From an uncultured Paracoccaceae bacterium (GTDB lineage: Bacteria > Pseudomonadota > Alphaproteobacteria > Rhodobacterales > Rhodobacteraceae): 64,000 nt of DNA. The notes below the pieces were generated by a model. That model saw only the letters and a list, made by a program, of their open reading frames with translations. It did no database searches and was not told the DNA's origin. Both the position numbers and the translations under genes were made by a program. The stretch lies in contig CALSNT010000011.1 in NCBI GenBank assembly GCA_943787785.1, positions 124,001-188,000 on the forward strand. Direction: 5' to 3'. Positions 36,407-45,612 of this stretch are shown in pieces. Numbering within the stretch: position 1 is the stretch's first letter; the number at the start of each line of letters is the position of its first letter.

Positions 36407-38047
36407 TTGAAGTTGCTGACCACCCTTATTCATCGCGCCGCCGTCGCGTCCGCCTTTGCATTGGTTGCAGCGCATTCGCTGCCCACACCAGCGACAGCGC
36501 AGTCGACCATCACTGCGCCGGTTTTGGCCGAAGTCACCGCATTCAAGCAAGCCGTTGCCGCCGGTGCGTCAGCGGACGAAGTCGTCGCTCAATTTTATCG
36601 TGACACCGGGTATCAGCCGATCTGGACCGGCGCTGATGACGACGACCGCGACAGGCGCGCCGCGCTGCTGCATGCCGTGTCTTCTGCGTCAATTCACGGT
36701 CTTCCCGCCGGTCGGTATCAGCCCGACGCGCTCGAAGCACAGATGGCCGCTGCTCGCAGTGAAGGTGACCGGGGCCGGTTGGAAGTTGACCTGACCATTG
36801 CGTTCCTGCGCTACGCACAGGACATCCAGACCGGAATCCTCACGCCGGGCAAGATTGACAGCGACATCAAGCGCGACGTTCCGGTTCGGGATCGGCGCGA
36901 GATTCTCGATACATTCCTGGCCTCGTCTCCGACGACATTCTTCCGCACTCTGATGCCGCGCGCCCCTGAATACGCGCGCCTGATGAAGGAAAAACTGCGC
37001 CTTGAAGGACTGATCGAACAGGGTGGTTGGGGCCCAACAATCGGGTCCGAAAAACTGGCCCGCGGCGACAGCGGCGATGCTGTGATTGCTCTGCGTAACC
37101 GACTGATCGCAATGGGATATCTGGAAAGCAACGCGCGCACGGAATTTGACGCCAACATGGAACGCGCGATCTACGGTTTTCAGTTCGATCATGGCCTAGA
37201 GGCGGACGGCGAGGCTGGCGCCACCACGATTGCCGAAATCAACAAGTCTGCCAAGGATCGCCTTGGGCAGATCCTTGTGGCGATGGAGCGCGAGCGTTGG
37301 ATGAACATCCCGCGCGGTGACCGCCACGTTTGGGTGAATCTAACGGATTTCTCGGCCGCAATCATCGACGACGACAAGGTGACCTTCCGGACCCGCAGTG
37401 TTATCGGCAAGGATCAGTCGGGTCGGCGCAGTCCTGAATTCTCGGATGAGATGGAGCATATGGTCATCAACCCACAGTGGTTTGTGCCCCGTTCGATCGT
37501 GACCAAGGAATATCTGCCGCAACTGCAGCGCAATCCATATGCCGTCAGTCATCTGCGCGTGACGGACTCGCGTGGTCGCGTGGTCAATCGCGGCTCGGTC
37601 AACTTCAATGCCTACTCGGCTCGCAGCTTTCCCTTCGCCATGAGCCAGCCGTCGGGGCCACGGAATGCCTTGGGTCGAGTCAAGTTCATGTTCCCCAACA
37701 AGCACAACATCTATCTGCACGACACCCCAGCCAAGGCGTTGTTCGAGCGGGAAGTGCGGGCCTTCAGTCACGGTTGTATCCGTCTGAACGACCCGTTTGA
37801 TTTCGCCTACACAGTGTTGGCGCGCCAGACGGAGGATCCGATCAAGTTCTTTCACACCCGTCTTGAGTCCGGGCGTGAGGCACGGGTCGATCTGGACCAG
37901 ACGATCCCGGTTCATATTGTCTATCGCACGGTCTTCACCGATGCGCGCGGCAAGGCGCATTATCGGCGTGACGTGTATGGCCGCGATGCAGCGATCTTGC
38001 GGGCGCTGGAAGGGCAGGGCGTCGTCGTTGGTGCGACGAACAGCTGA
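36407..38047 (+). CDS. L,D-transpeptidase (YcbB-like) with peptidoglycan-binding domain
   Basis: About 546 residues. The Sec signal peptide is AAVASAFALVAAHSLPTPATAQ. A peptidoglycan-binding domain lies around residues 210-275 (ARGDSGDAVIALRNRLIAMGY). The YkuD catalytic domain follows, with INPQWFVPRSIVTKEYLPQL and the active-site AFSHGCIRLNDPFDFAY. It forms 3-3 cross-links or attaches proteins to the wall in the periplasm. The start is uncertain: TTG at 36407 abuts the Shine-Dalgarno GAGAGGA, while TTG at 36413 has a better 6-base spacing; no ATG or GTG fits. Confidence 0.92.
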   Translation: MKLLTTLIHRAAVASAFALVAAHSLPTPATAQSTITAPVLAEVTAFKQAVAAGASADEVVAQFYRDTGYQPIWTGADDDDRDRRAALLHAVSSASIHGLPAGRYQPDALEAQMAAARSEGDRGRLEVDLTIAFLRYAQDIQTGILTPGKIDSDIKRDVPVRDRREILDTFLASSPTTFFRTLMPRAPEYARLMKEKLRLEGLIEQGGWGPTIGSEKLARGDSGDAVIALRNRLIAMGYLESNARTEFDANMERAIYGFQFDHGLEADGEAGATTIAEINKSAKDRLGQILVAMERERWMNIPRGDRHVWVNLTDFSAAIIDDDKVTFRTRSVIGKDQSGRRSPEFSDEMEHMVINPQWFVPRSIVTKEYLPQLQRNPYAVSHLRVTDSRGRVVNRGSVNFNAYSARSFPFAMSQPSGPRNALGRVKFMFPNKHNIYLHDTPAKALFEREVRAFSHGCIRLNDPFDFAYTVLARQTEDPIKFFHTRLESGREARVDLDQTIPVHIVYRTVFTDARGKAHYRRDVYGRDAAILRALEGQGVVVGATNS

Positions 38048-38150
38048 GGCCGGATCTCCGCTAGGTAAATGTTTCAGCGCGCCTTCGGGCGCGCTGTTTC
38101 GTTTCGGGATAGGCCACGCTAAAGCTGCGCCCCGAAGAAGGGAAACAGGC

Positions 38151-39245
38151 ATGAGTGCATTCACCCTGGCAGATATAGCAAAGGCCCTCGGGGCACCCGT
38201 TCTGGGCGATGCTACGCTGCCCCTGACCGGTGCCGAAGAGCCGGCCAATGCTGCGCCAGACCAACTGGCGATGGCGATGAATCCGGCCTACGCCGAAGGC
38301 CTTTCCGTAGGTCAGGCACGGGCGGCGCTGGTCTGGCCAGGGGCCGACTGGCAGGCGTTGGGTCTGGACGGCGCTGTTGAGGTGCCACGCGCTCGCCTTG
38401 CCATGGCAGGCGTCACCGCAATGTTTGATCCGGGGCCAGAGGTCGCACCGGGCATCCATCCCAGCGCAGTAGTCGACCCAAGTGCCAAGATCGGCGAGGG
38501 TGCGGCCATCGGCCCATTCGTCGTCATCGGACGCGGCGTGCGTATCGGCGTCAACGCTCGTATCGCATCGCATGTCAGCATCGCTGAGGGCGCTGTGATC
38601 GGCGATGACGCCCTGATCCACGCAGGCTTGCGCGTCGGTGCGCGTGTCAAGATCGGCCATCGCTTCACGGCCCAGCCCGGCGGGGTGATCGGAGCCGATG
38701 GATTTTCTTTCGTCACAGCAGAAAAATCCGCCGTCGAGACTGTTCGTGAAACCCTCGGGGCGGACACGCCAACCGACGCGCAACCCTGGTTGCGGATCCA
38801 TTCGCTCGGCACGGTCGAGATTGGCGACGATGTCGAGTTCGGTGCGAACTCCACCATCGACCGGGGCACTGTCCGCGCGACCACAATAGGCGACGGTACC
38901 AAACTCGATAACATGGTGCATGTCGGGCATAACTGCCGTATCGGGAAGAACGTGCTGCTGTGCGGGCAGGTCGGCATCGCGGGATCGGTCGAGATTGGCA
39001 ATCAGGTGGTCCTGGGTGGCCGGGTCTGTGTGCAAGACAACATCTTCATCGGAGATGGGGTTATCGCCGGTTTCGGCAGCGTTATCATGTCGAACGTTCC
39101 CGCAGGCCGCGCCATGCTGGGCTATCCGGCGACTCCAATGCAGGCGTCCATTGAAAGCTACAAAGTCATGCGCCGCCTGCCACGCTTGGCCCGCGACATT
39201 GCAACACTCAAGAAAGCGGTTCAAAAGCCGGACTCGAACGACTAA
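38151..39245 (+). CDS. lpxD: UDP-3-O-(3-hydroxyacyl)glucosamine N-acyltransferase
   Basis: 364 residues from the ATG preceded by AGAAGGGAAACAGGC; the open frame extends upstream without support. N-terminal substrate-binding domain, then a left-handed beta-helix of hexapeptide repeats (IHPSAVVDPSAKIGEGAAIG and following). The catalytic His lies in DNMVHVGHNCRIGKNVLL. It adds the amide-linked 3-hydroxyacyl chain in lipid A synthesis, in the cytoplasm. It is followed by an ACP and a ketosynthase gene instead of the usual fabZ/lpxA. Confidence 0.95.
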   Translation: MSAFTLADIAKALGAPVLGDATLPLTGAEEPANAAPDQLAMAMNPAYAEGLSVGQARAALVWPGADWQALGLDGAVEVPRARLAMAGVTAMFDPGPEVAPGIHPSAVVDPSAKIGEGAAIGPFVVIGRGVRIGVNARIASHVSIAEGAVIGDDALIHAGLRVGARVKIGHRFTAQPGGVIGADGFSFVTAEKSAVETVRETLGADTPTDAQPWLRIHSLGTVEIGDDVEFGANSTIDRGTVRATTIGDGTKLDNMVHVGHNCRIGKNVLLCGQVGIAGSVEIGNQVVLGGRVCVQDNIFIGDGVIAGFGSVIMSNVPAGRAMLGYPATPMQASIESYKVMRRLPRLARDIATLKKAVQKPDSND

Positions 39246-39286
39246 ATCAGCCCAGACAGCAGGCATATCGGTAAACAGGGTTTCCC

Positions 39287-39553
39287 ATGTCGCAGAGTGT
39301 AAAAGACCGGATCATCCGGATCATGGCTGAACAAGCGGTGCTGGAACCCGGTGACGTGACGCCCGAACACTCTCTTGAGGACCTTGGCATCGATAGCATC
39401 GGGCTGGTTGAGGCGATATTCTCGATCGAAGAAGAATTTGATGTTGAAGTGCCGTTCAACGCCAACACCCCGCAGGACAGCAGCTTCGACATTTCATCTG
39501 TCGCAGCCATCATCGGGGCGGTCGAAGGGCTGATTGCGGCGCGCGCTGCATGA
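39287..39553 (+). CDS. Specialised acyl carrier protein
   Basis: 88 residues. Phosphopantetheine attachment Ser is in DLGIDSIGLVEAIF (DSI instead of the DSL of housekeeping AcpP). The protein is acidic and four-helical in length, and the later part (VEVPFNANTPQDSSFDISSV) resembles the NodF/special-ACP class. Encoded 41 bases after lpxD and overlapping the ketosynthase gene by 4 bases, it probably carries a particular acyl chain, plausibly for lipid A. Functional assignment is inferred from context. Confidence 0.88.
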   Translation: MSQSVKDRIIRIMAEQAVLEPGDVTPEHSLEDLGIDSIGLVEAIFSIEEEFDVEVPFNANTPQDSSFDISSVAAIIGAVEGLIAARAA

Positions 39554-40758
39554 AGCGGGTCGCGATAACCGGCGCGGGGACGATCAACGCGCTGGGGCAT
39601 TCGGTTCCCGAAACGCTGTCTGCGATGGCCGAAGGTCGTTGTGGGATCGGCCCGCTGAAGTTCCGCGATGTCGAGCGTCTGCAGGTGCAGATCGGTGCGC
39701 AGGTGCAGGGATATGTCGAAGAGGATCACTGGTCCCGACAGCAAATCGCCCTCTATGATCGCTTCACCCAATTCGCCCTGATCGCCGCCGCGCAGGCGGT
39801 CGACCAATCCGGACTGAGCATCGACGGAGAGCTGGCCGACCGGGCCGGGGTGATCCTGGGCACATCAGGTGGTGGCCTAAGTACGCAAGACGAGAATTTC
39901 CGCGTTGTCTATGAAGAGGGCAAGAATCGCGTTCATCCGTTTGTAGTGCCGCGTCTGATGGCCAATGCGGCAACCAGCCATGTATCGATGATCCATGGGC
40001 TGCGTGGCCCGTCCTACGCGGTCAGCACCGCCTGTGCGTCCTCGAACCACGCGATGGGGCAGGCGTTCCAGATGGTGCGTTCCGGCGCCGCCCCGGTGAT
40101 GCTGACTGGTGGGTCCGAGGCGATGCTGTGTTTTGGTGGGGTGAAAGCCTGGGAGGGGTTGCGTGTGATGTCGCGTGACGCCTGCCGCCCGTTCTGCGCC
40201 ACGCGCAACGGCATGGTGCAAGGCGAGGGGGCCGCGGTCTACGTCTTCGAAGATTGGGATCACGCTATGGCCCGCAGGGCCGAAATTCTGGCCGAGGTTG
40301 CGGGCTTTGCAATGACCTCGGACGCGTCGGACATCGTAATGCCCTCGCAGGACGGAGCGTCGCGGGCGATGGCCGGGGCGCTGGCTGACGCAGGTCTTGC
40401 CCACGAGGAGGTTGGCTATATCAACGCCCACGGCACCGGGACGGCGGCCAATGACCGCACGGAATGCGCGGCGATTGCGCAAGTCTTCGGCGATCACGCG
40501 GCGCGCCTTATGGCATCCTCAACCAAGGCGATGCACGGTCATTGTATCGGCGGAACCGGCGCAATCGAGTTATTGGCCTGCATCTTGGCGCTGCGCGATG
40601 ATGTTGTGGCTCCAACGATCGGCCACCAAAAGGCGGATCCGGAGTGTCCGCTGGACGTGGTGCCAAACGAAGCGCGTGACGCCCGGGTGGACGTCGCGTT
40701 GTCGAATGCTTTCGCCTTCGGTGGCCTGAACGCCGTGCTGGCGTTGCGGCGGGTGTGA
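39550..40758 (+). CDS. 3-oxoacyl-ACP synthase (FabF/NodE-like)
   Basis: 402 residues with the condensing-enzyme triad: Cys in AVSTACASSNHAMGQ, His in INAHGTGTAANDRTE, and Lys-His in SSTKAMHGHCIGGTGAIE. The fold and length match KAS II. The pairing with the small ACP recalls nodF-nodE, whose products make special fatty acids. It elongates the acyl chain on the ACP encoded just before it. Its stop lies 1 base from the stop of the convergent IalB-family gene, so no separate terminator exists between them. Confidence 0.92.
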   Translation: MKRVAITGAGTINALGHSVPETLSAMAEGRCGIGPLKFRDVERLQVQIGAQVQGYVEEDHWSRQQIALYDRFTQFALIAAAQAVDQSGLSIDGELADRAGVILGTSGGGLSTQDENFRVVYEEGKNRVHPFVVPRLMANAATSHVSMIHGLRGPSYAVSTACASSNHAMGQAFQMVRSGAAPVMLTGGSEAMLCFGGVKAWEGLRVMSRDACRPFCATRNGMVQGEGAAVYVFEDWDHAMARRAEILAEVAGFAMTSDASDIVMPSQDGASRAMAGALADAGLAHEEVGYINAHGTGTAANDRTECAAIAQVFGDHAARLMASSTKAMHGHCIGGTGAIELLACILALRDDVVAPTIGHQKADPECPLDVVPNEARDARVDVALSNAFAFGGLNAVLALRRV

Positions 40759-40759
40759 G

Positions 40760-41362
40760 TTATTGGCTGACCCCGTTGGCCGCATTCACAGCGTCATAGC
40801 CAGCGGTGAATCCAGTCAGCGAGATTGCCAGGTTGACCCGCTGATCAGGTGCCCCTGCGGGGACGATCTGCATCAACGCCGCATTGCCCCGTTTGAACGA
40901 GGTCACCTCGGCCGCCGTAAATCCAATGCGCGAAAAACAACCGATACCGGTGCAGAACGTGAACGGATAGCGCTTGGCCTTGGCGTTATCGACCTGGATT
41001 GTCACGGCAGGGGTCAGCAGGGTTTCAAGCGGCGTAATGATGGTCGCGCCTGCTGAAGCCTTCCCGCCATCCTTCAGCCCAAAAACGGAAATCTCGGCGA
41101 CTGAGTTTCCCTTCTCATCCTTCAACAGCTGGTACAACTGGCAGGGATCATTGCCTTCCTTGGCGCGCACGCAGCGCATCTCCCAATCGCCAAACGTTTC
41201 TGGGACATAGGTGGTGCCCGGTGCATCGGGGTCGGCAACCTCGTCTCCAAGGCTAAGCCCATCGGCCGCGCCTTCGGCCGCAGGTTGTTCGGTCTGAGCC
41301 CACGCAGCGCTGCCAAAAGCCAGTGCAAGGCCAAGAATAAGGGGTTTGATCAGATCAGCCAT
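40760..41362 (-). CDS. IalB-family secreted protein
   Basis: 200 residues. The signal peptide (LIKPLILGLALAFGSAAWA) is followed by a Glu/Ala-rich linker (QPAAEGAADGLSLGDEVADP) and the IalB domain: FGDWEMRCVRAKEGNDPCQL, then FTFCTGIGCFSRIGF with paired Cys, and a GTPDQRVNLAISLTGF-like end. It is a paralogue of the protein encoded at 11729-12223, with which it shares DWxxxC, paired Cys and a final SLTGF/SLSGF. It lies in the periplasm or outer envelope; role unknown. Confidence 0.88.
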   Translation of the reverse strand: MADLIKPLILGLALAFGSAAWAQTEQPAAEGAADGLSLGDEVADPDAPGTTYVPETFGDWEMRCVRAKEGNDPCQLYQLLKDEKGNSVAEISVFGLKDGGKASAGATIITPLETLLTPAVTIQVDNAKAKRYPFTFCTGIGCFSRIGFTAAEVTSFKRGNAALMQIVPAGAPDQRVNLAISLTGFTAGYDAVNAANGVSQ

Positions 41363-41735
41363 CGTTGCCTCGTCAATCAGAAAATGTGTCAGTTTGAACG
41401 GGATTTAGCACGGGGCCGCGCCGGTGTCAGGCCACAAATGCGCGACATTGTGCACCGACGCTAACACACAAAAAAAGGGTCGAAACCGACCCTTTTTCCG
41501 CATTTTTTTCTCCCCGTCGGACTGGCCGACTTAGCCATTGGCGCAAAAACTAAGGGCAAGATCGCGCTGCGTCAACAGGGAATTCCTTGACTTCAAGATC
41601 GGAGCGGAACATCCGGAAAACAATCAACTAACTTGGCCATTGATTGTCCAGTAATTGCGGCAGCCGCCCGGACAACATACCAACACACGCGTCGCCCGGA
41701 CTGCATCAGGACTAGCAGGTTCGGGTTAAGTTTGT
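41363..41735. other. Intergenic region with an orphan hairpin
   Basis: No protein gene supported. It contains the bidirectional terminator-like hairpin at 41472-41497, an AT-poor left half next to the IalB-family start and a right half that should contain the promoter of the HerA-like gene. A small RNA ending at the hairpin is possible; nothing recognisable marks one. Confidence 0.4.
41472..41497. terminator. Symmetric rho-independent terminator hairpin
   Basis: Stem GGGTCG/CGACCC with loop AAAC, flanked by AAAAA on the left and TTTTT on the right, so it can terminate in both directions. It lies about 110 bases upstream of the divergent IalB-family start and ends no known gene on either strand. 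Confidence 0.65.
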
Positions 41736-43319
41736 ATGTTGGGCAAAATGAGCAATTTTAAGGGGGCGGTCGGCGTGTCTGACACAATTTTTATCGGCGG
41801 TGGTGGCGAAGGCTACCGTGATCCTCAGCGCATGTTGCTGGAATACGCAAACCGCCACGGATTGATCGCTGGCGCGACGGGCACCGGCAAAACCGTGACC
41901 TTGCAGATTTTGGCCGAAAGCTTCTCGGCACAAGGTGTTCCGGTGTTCCTGTCGGATGTTAAAGGTGATCTGTCTGGTCTGGCAGAAGCAGGCAGCGAAG
42001 ACTTCAAGCTGCACGAGGCATTCACCAGCCGCGCAGAAAAGATTGGCTTCTCGGACTACATCTACGAATCCTTCCCGGTCACCTTCTGGGATCTGTTCGG
42101 CGAGCAAGGCCACCCGATCCGCACAACGGTCGCCGAAATGGGGCCACTGCTCCTGGCGCGCCTTATGGAGTTGTCCGAGGCGCAGGAGGGTATCCTGAAC
42201 ATCGCCTTCCGGGTAGCCGACGACGAAGGCATGCCGCTGCTGGATCTCAAAGACCTGCGCGCGCTGCTGGTTTGGGTGGGCGAGCATAAGGCAGAGCTGA
42301 GCCTGCGTTACGGCAATGTCTCGACCAGTTCCATTGGTGCGATTCAACGCCAGCTTTTGGTTATCGACAATCAGGGCGGCACCAATTTATTCGGTGAGCC
42401 GGCGCTTGATATCGCAGACATTTTCCGCACGGACATCGACGGACGCGGGCGTATCTCGATCCTGGCATCCGACAAGCTGATGTCCTCGCCCCGGCTTTAT
42501 TCCACGTTCCTTCTTTGGCTGCTGAGCGAGTTGTTCGAGGAACTGCCCGAGGTCGGTGACCCCGAAAAACCCAAGCTGGTTTTCTTCTTTGATGAAGCAC
42601 ATCTGTTGTTTGACGATGCACCCAAGGCGCTGATCGACAAGGTGGAACAAGTGGCGCGGCTGATCCGCTCCAAAGGCGTCGGCGTCTATTTCATTACCCA
42701 GAATCCGGCGGACGTACCGGAAGACATTTTGGGACAGCTTGGCAATCGTATCCAACACGCGCTGCGTGCCTTCACTGGGCGCGACCAGCGCAACCTGAAA
42801 CGCGCCGCGCAAACCTATCGCGCCAATCCGCGTTTCGACGTTGAGACGGCGATCCGCGAAGTTGGCGTCGGCGAAGCCGTAACCTCGATGCTGGAAAGGA
42901 AAGGCGCGCCCGGCGTGGTTGAACGTACTCTGATCCGCCCGCCATCCTCGCGCCTTGGCCCGATCAATAAATCGGCGCGGGCCGCTTTCATCAAATCCTC
43001 GCCCATCGCGGGCAAATACGAAGAGGTGAAGGATCGCGAAAGCGCCTATGAAATATTGACCAGGCGGGCGGAGCTGGCCGCCAAGGAAGCAGCCGAAGCT
43101 GAAGCGCGTGAAGAGGAGGCTGAAGCGCAAGAACGCGAGTACCGCACGGGTCGGCGCTACAAGGGAGAGCGCGTGGAACGGTCAACATCGCGCAGCAGGT
43201 CCAGCAAGAGCGACAGCTTCGGTGGCGCGCTGGCGAAGGTGGTCGTCAAAGAGCTAAAGGGGACGACCGGTCGGCGGATCGTGCGCGGGATTTTCGGGAC
43301 GCTGTTCAAGGGGCGGTAG
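41736..43319 (+). CDS. HerA-like (DUF853) ATPase
   Basis: 527 residues; the likely start is at or just after MSNFKGAVG. Walker A is [20 protein letters not shown], Walker B is [14 protein letters not shown], and a later arginine-finger-type region is [20 protein letters not shown]. The C-terminal part is a charged helical segment ([20 protein letters not shown]) and a basic tail ([13 protein letters not shown]). Proteins of this family are HerA/FtsK-like P-loop ATPases annotated as DUF853; their role in most bacteria is not established. It is a cytoplasmic, single-gene unit here. Confidence 0.88.
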   Translation: MLGKMSNFKGAVGVSDTIFIGGGGEGYRDPQRMLLEYANRHGLIAGATGTGKTVTLQILAESFSAQGVPVFLSDVKGDLSGLAEAGSEDFKLHEAFTSRAEKIGFSDYIYESFPVTFWDLFGEQGHPIRTTVAEMGPLLLARLMELSEAQEGILNIAFRVADDEGMPLLDLKDLRALLVWVGEHKAELSLRYGNVSTSSIGAIQRQLLVIDNQGGTNLFGEPALDIADIFRTDIDGRGRISILASDKLMSSPRLYSTFLLWLLSELFEELPEVGDPEKPKLVFFFDEAHLLFDDAPKALIDKVEQVARLIRSKGVGVYFITQNPADVPEDILGQLGNRIQHALRAFTGRDQRNLKRAAQTYRANPRFDVETAIREVGVGEAVTSMLERKGAPGVVERTLIRPPSSRLGPINKSARAAFIKSSPIAGKYEEVKDRESAYEILTRRAELAAKEAAEAEAREEEAEAQEREYRTGRRYKGERVERSTSRSRSSKSDSFGGALAKVVVKELKGTTGRRIVRGIFGTLFKGR

Positions 43320-43388
43320 CGTCGCGCTGATTTCAGACAAGTCACTATTGGTCTTTAGGGGGTCATTCAAGCGATCTGGACACAATTC

Positions 43389-43445
43389 GGGCGAGCGCCT
43401 GCCTGGGGCCGCGGACAGGCGCTCGCCCGACGCCTGTCAGGCTTG
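43389..43445. repeat. Extragenic palindromic repeat, copy A
   Basis: A 13-base inverted repeat GGGCGAGCGCCTG (43389-43401) and CAGGCGCTCGCCC (43416-43428), then an overlapping stem GACAGGCG..CGCCTGTC (43414-43438) followed by AGGCTTG. A close relative lies at 48132-48163. It occupies the gap between the convergent HerA-like and bactofilin genes and is the main feature of 43320-43623. Confidence 0.7.
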
Positions 43446-43623
43446 ATTCCGGACGAATGACATCAAGTCACAAACATCCGTTTCAGCCAAGAAATCCACT
43501 GCCCGGCAAGCCAGTCAGTTGACCGAAGCAAGACGCCTTTGCCACTCCGACAGTGGTTCGTTCAAATTAGGCACGCGCGGTAAGCTACACGATTGGGAGG
43601 CAGGGCAAATGGCGGCGGACGCC

Positions 43624-44121
43624 TCAGCTTTCGACGGTCGCCCGTGCAATCGCGCGAGGTTTGCCGGCGGCGTTCAGAGGATCATCCTGTCGTTGGACCG
43701 AGCCTTCGAAATGCGCGCCGCTTTCGATGGCGATGGTCTTGTGCACGATGTCACCTTCGACCCGCGCGGTTGCGGTCAGGCGGACTTTCAGCCCGCGTAC
43801 CTTGCCGATTACCCGGCCATTGACGACCACGTCGTCGGCCAGGCATTCGCCCTTGATCGTTGCGCTTTCACCGATGGTCAGAAGATGCGCGCGGATGTCG
43901 CCTTCTAGCTTGCCTTCGATCTGAATGTCGCCCGAGGTCTTAATGTTTCCGACGATCGTCAGATCTGCCGCCAAAAGGGATGCGGGCGGTTTGCCGCGTG
44001 TTGCGGGCAAGCTCGCTGACGCGTCCGAGGCAATGCTTGCAGGTGGTGGTCCGCCTTCGCCACTGGCCGGGCGGTTGACCGGTGTGTCAGTTTCGTCCGG
44101 GGTTTTATTCTTAGAAAACAT
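43624..44121 (-). CDS. Bactofilin (polymer-forming cytoskeletal protein)
   Basis: 165 residues from the ATG at 44121; the longer frame to 44259 lies in the M23 gene. A Pro/Ala-rich N-terminal tail (PVNRPASGEGGPPPASIASD) is followed by the bactofilin beta-helix core (LTIVGNIKTSGDIQIEGKLE, GDIRAHLLTIGESATIKGE, VVVNGRVIGKVRGLKVRL, ARVEGDIVHKTIAIESGAHF). Bactofilins polymerise at the membrane and position cell-wall enzymes. The start overlaps the end of the M23 peptidase gene by 11 bases, a frequent bactofilin arrangement. Confidence 0.93.
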   Translation of the reverse strand: MFSKNKTPDETDTPVNRPASGEGGPPPASIASDASASLPATRGKPPASLLAADLTIVGNIKTSGDIQIEGKLEGDIRAHLLTIGESATIKGECLADDVVVNGRVIGKVRGLKVRLTATARVEGDIVHKTIAIESGAHFEGSVQRQDDPLNAAGKPRAIARATVES

Positions 44122-45442
44122 CTCGCGCAGCCTTAATATATCGCATCGGATTGATGGCCTTGCCGCCGATCCGAATTTCGTAGTGGAGGTGTGTGCCGGT
44201 CGACCGACCGGTGTTCCCCATAGCAGCGACCCGATCCCCGCGCGAGACCCTCTGCCCAACTTTCACATAAATTTTCGACGCATGAGCATAGCGAGTTTCG
44301 TACCCATAGGCGTGCTGGACCTTTACCAGATTTCCATAGGCACCGGCACGTCCCGCATGGGTGACGACCCCGTCAGCGGTCGCGCGAATGGGAGAGCCAT
44401 GGGCACCGGCAAAATCTGTCCCCGAATGCATCCTTCCCCACCGCGGACCGAAGCCCGACGTATACCGGAACGACTGCGTCAGCGGAATCATGAACGGCGT
44501 CTTTTCGACGGCAAGCCGGTAGAGGTTGATGCGATCCAGGCTGGCCAAAATCTCATTGGCGCGCAGCGTCATTTCATCGGGGGCGCCGCCCTTGGTCGAA
44601 AACGTAAGCGGCGTCAACGGGCCACCTTGGCCGGAATAGTCACGCCGCACCTGTTCGATTAGGTTGTCAGTATTCACGCCTGCCGAACTGAACATTTTCT
44701 CAAGCGGCTGGACCGAGACGGTCAAGGCTTCTTCCAGTTGGGCAAAAATCCGATCCGAGCGTTCCTGTTCGATCCGCTTTTCACGCAGCAGGTCTTCCAG
44801 CTCGGCGCGGGCAGCTCTCGATTCAACAGACTCGATATCACGCTCGGCAGCGGTCACGTCCAGCAGATCGGCCAGCATGTCGACGGTGGCCGCTATTTCG
44901 CGTGTCCGGCTGGTGGTGCCGGTCTTGGGTGAGCCATCGTCGGTCAGAAGCCCCGACAGCATCTCGCCCTCGGCCATGGCCGCATCGCGCTCCAGGATCG
45001 TGCGGCGCAGCGCGGTTTGAACCACCTTGATGCCAGTCTCGAGCTCGCGGCGACGGTCCTCACTCGCCAGCAGTTCGGACTGCATGTTGGAAACTTGTTG
45101 CAGTGCAGTGTTGAACCGCTCCTGCGCAAGACGCGCTTCTTCGGCGCGGGCGTCGCGCGACCGGCTCATCGTGGCCAGACGCTTTTCGTAAAGCAGCTGA
45201 TCGCGGGCGACCTGATCGCGGACATTCCCGACGCCGACCGAGTCCATCAGCAAGATCGCGGTGGCAACTATTGTCCAGCCAAGGACCAGCGCGCAGCCGG
45301 TCAGGGCAATCAGTTGAATTTTTGGAGAGAAGCGAACGTATCGGGTTTCCCCTTCCGATCGCAGAAACAGTCGTTGCTCAGGAAATGCACGCTCCAGCGC
45401 CGAATCCTGCCTACGGTGTCCGTGGTGGTAGTTTGACCTCAC
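44111..45442 (-). CDS. M23-family peptidoglycan endopeptidase (membrane-anchored)
   Basis: 443 residues. A basic cytoplasmic N-terminus is followed by one membrane helix (LIALTGCALVLGWTIVATAI) and a long coiled coil (residues about 85-230, EARLAQERFNTALQQVSN and similar). The C-terminal LytM/M23 domain has zinc ligands in GRMHSGTDFAGAHGSPI (His, Asp) and STGTHLHYEIRIGGK (HxH). The catalytic motif set is complete. The protein acts in the periplasm and is probably localised by the co-encoded bactofilin. Confidence 0.93.
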   Translation of the reverse strand: MRSNYHHGHRRQDSALERAFPEQRLFLRSEGETRYVRFSPKIQLIALTGCALVLGWTIVATAILLMDSVGVGNVRDQVARDQLLYEKRLATMSRSRDARAEEARLAQERFNTALQQVSNMQSELLASEDRRRELETGIKVVQTALRRTILERDAAMAEGEMLSGLLTDDGSPKTGTTSRTREIAATVDMLADLLDVTAAERDIESVESRAARAELEDLLREKRIEQERSDRIFAQLEEALTVSVQPLEKMFSSAGVNTDNLIEQVRRDYSGQGGPLTPLTFSTKGGAPDEMTLRANEILASLDRINLYRLAVEKTPFMIPLTQSFRYTSGFGPRWGRMHSGTDFAGAHGSPIRATADGVVTHAGRAGAYGNLVKVQHAYGYETRYAHASKIYVKVGQRVSRGDRVAAMGNTGRSTGTHLHYEIRIGGKAINPMRYIKAARDVF

Positions 45443-45612
45443 ATCCCCGTCCTGTGCTCGTTCCTGTCCCCGGTGCTCTTATAGTCCGGGTTCCCCAACC
45501 CGCACGGCGCAGGGCCTTGGTAACGACCAAAACATGCATTCGCAACGATTCTGACTGTTGTTTTCCTGCATCGGCAAGGCTGCGTTGACGTTGGCGGAAT
45601 TCCGCCTAGCGA

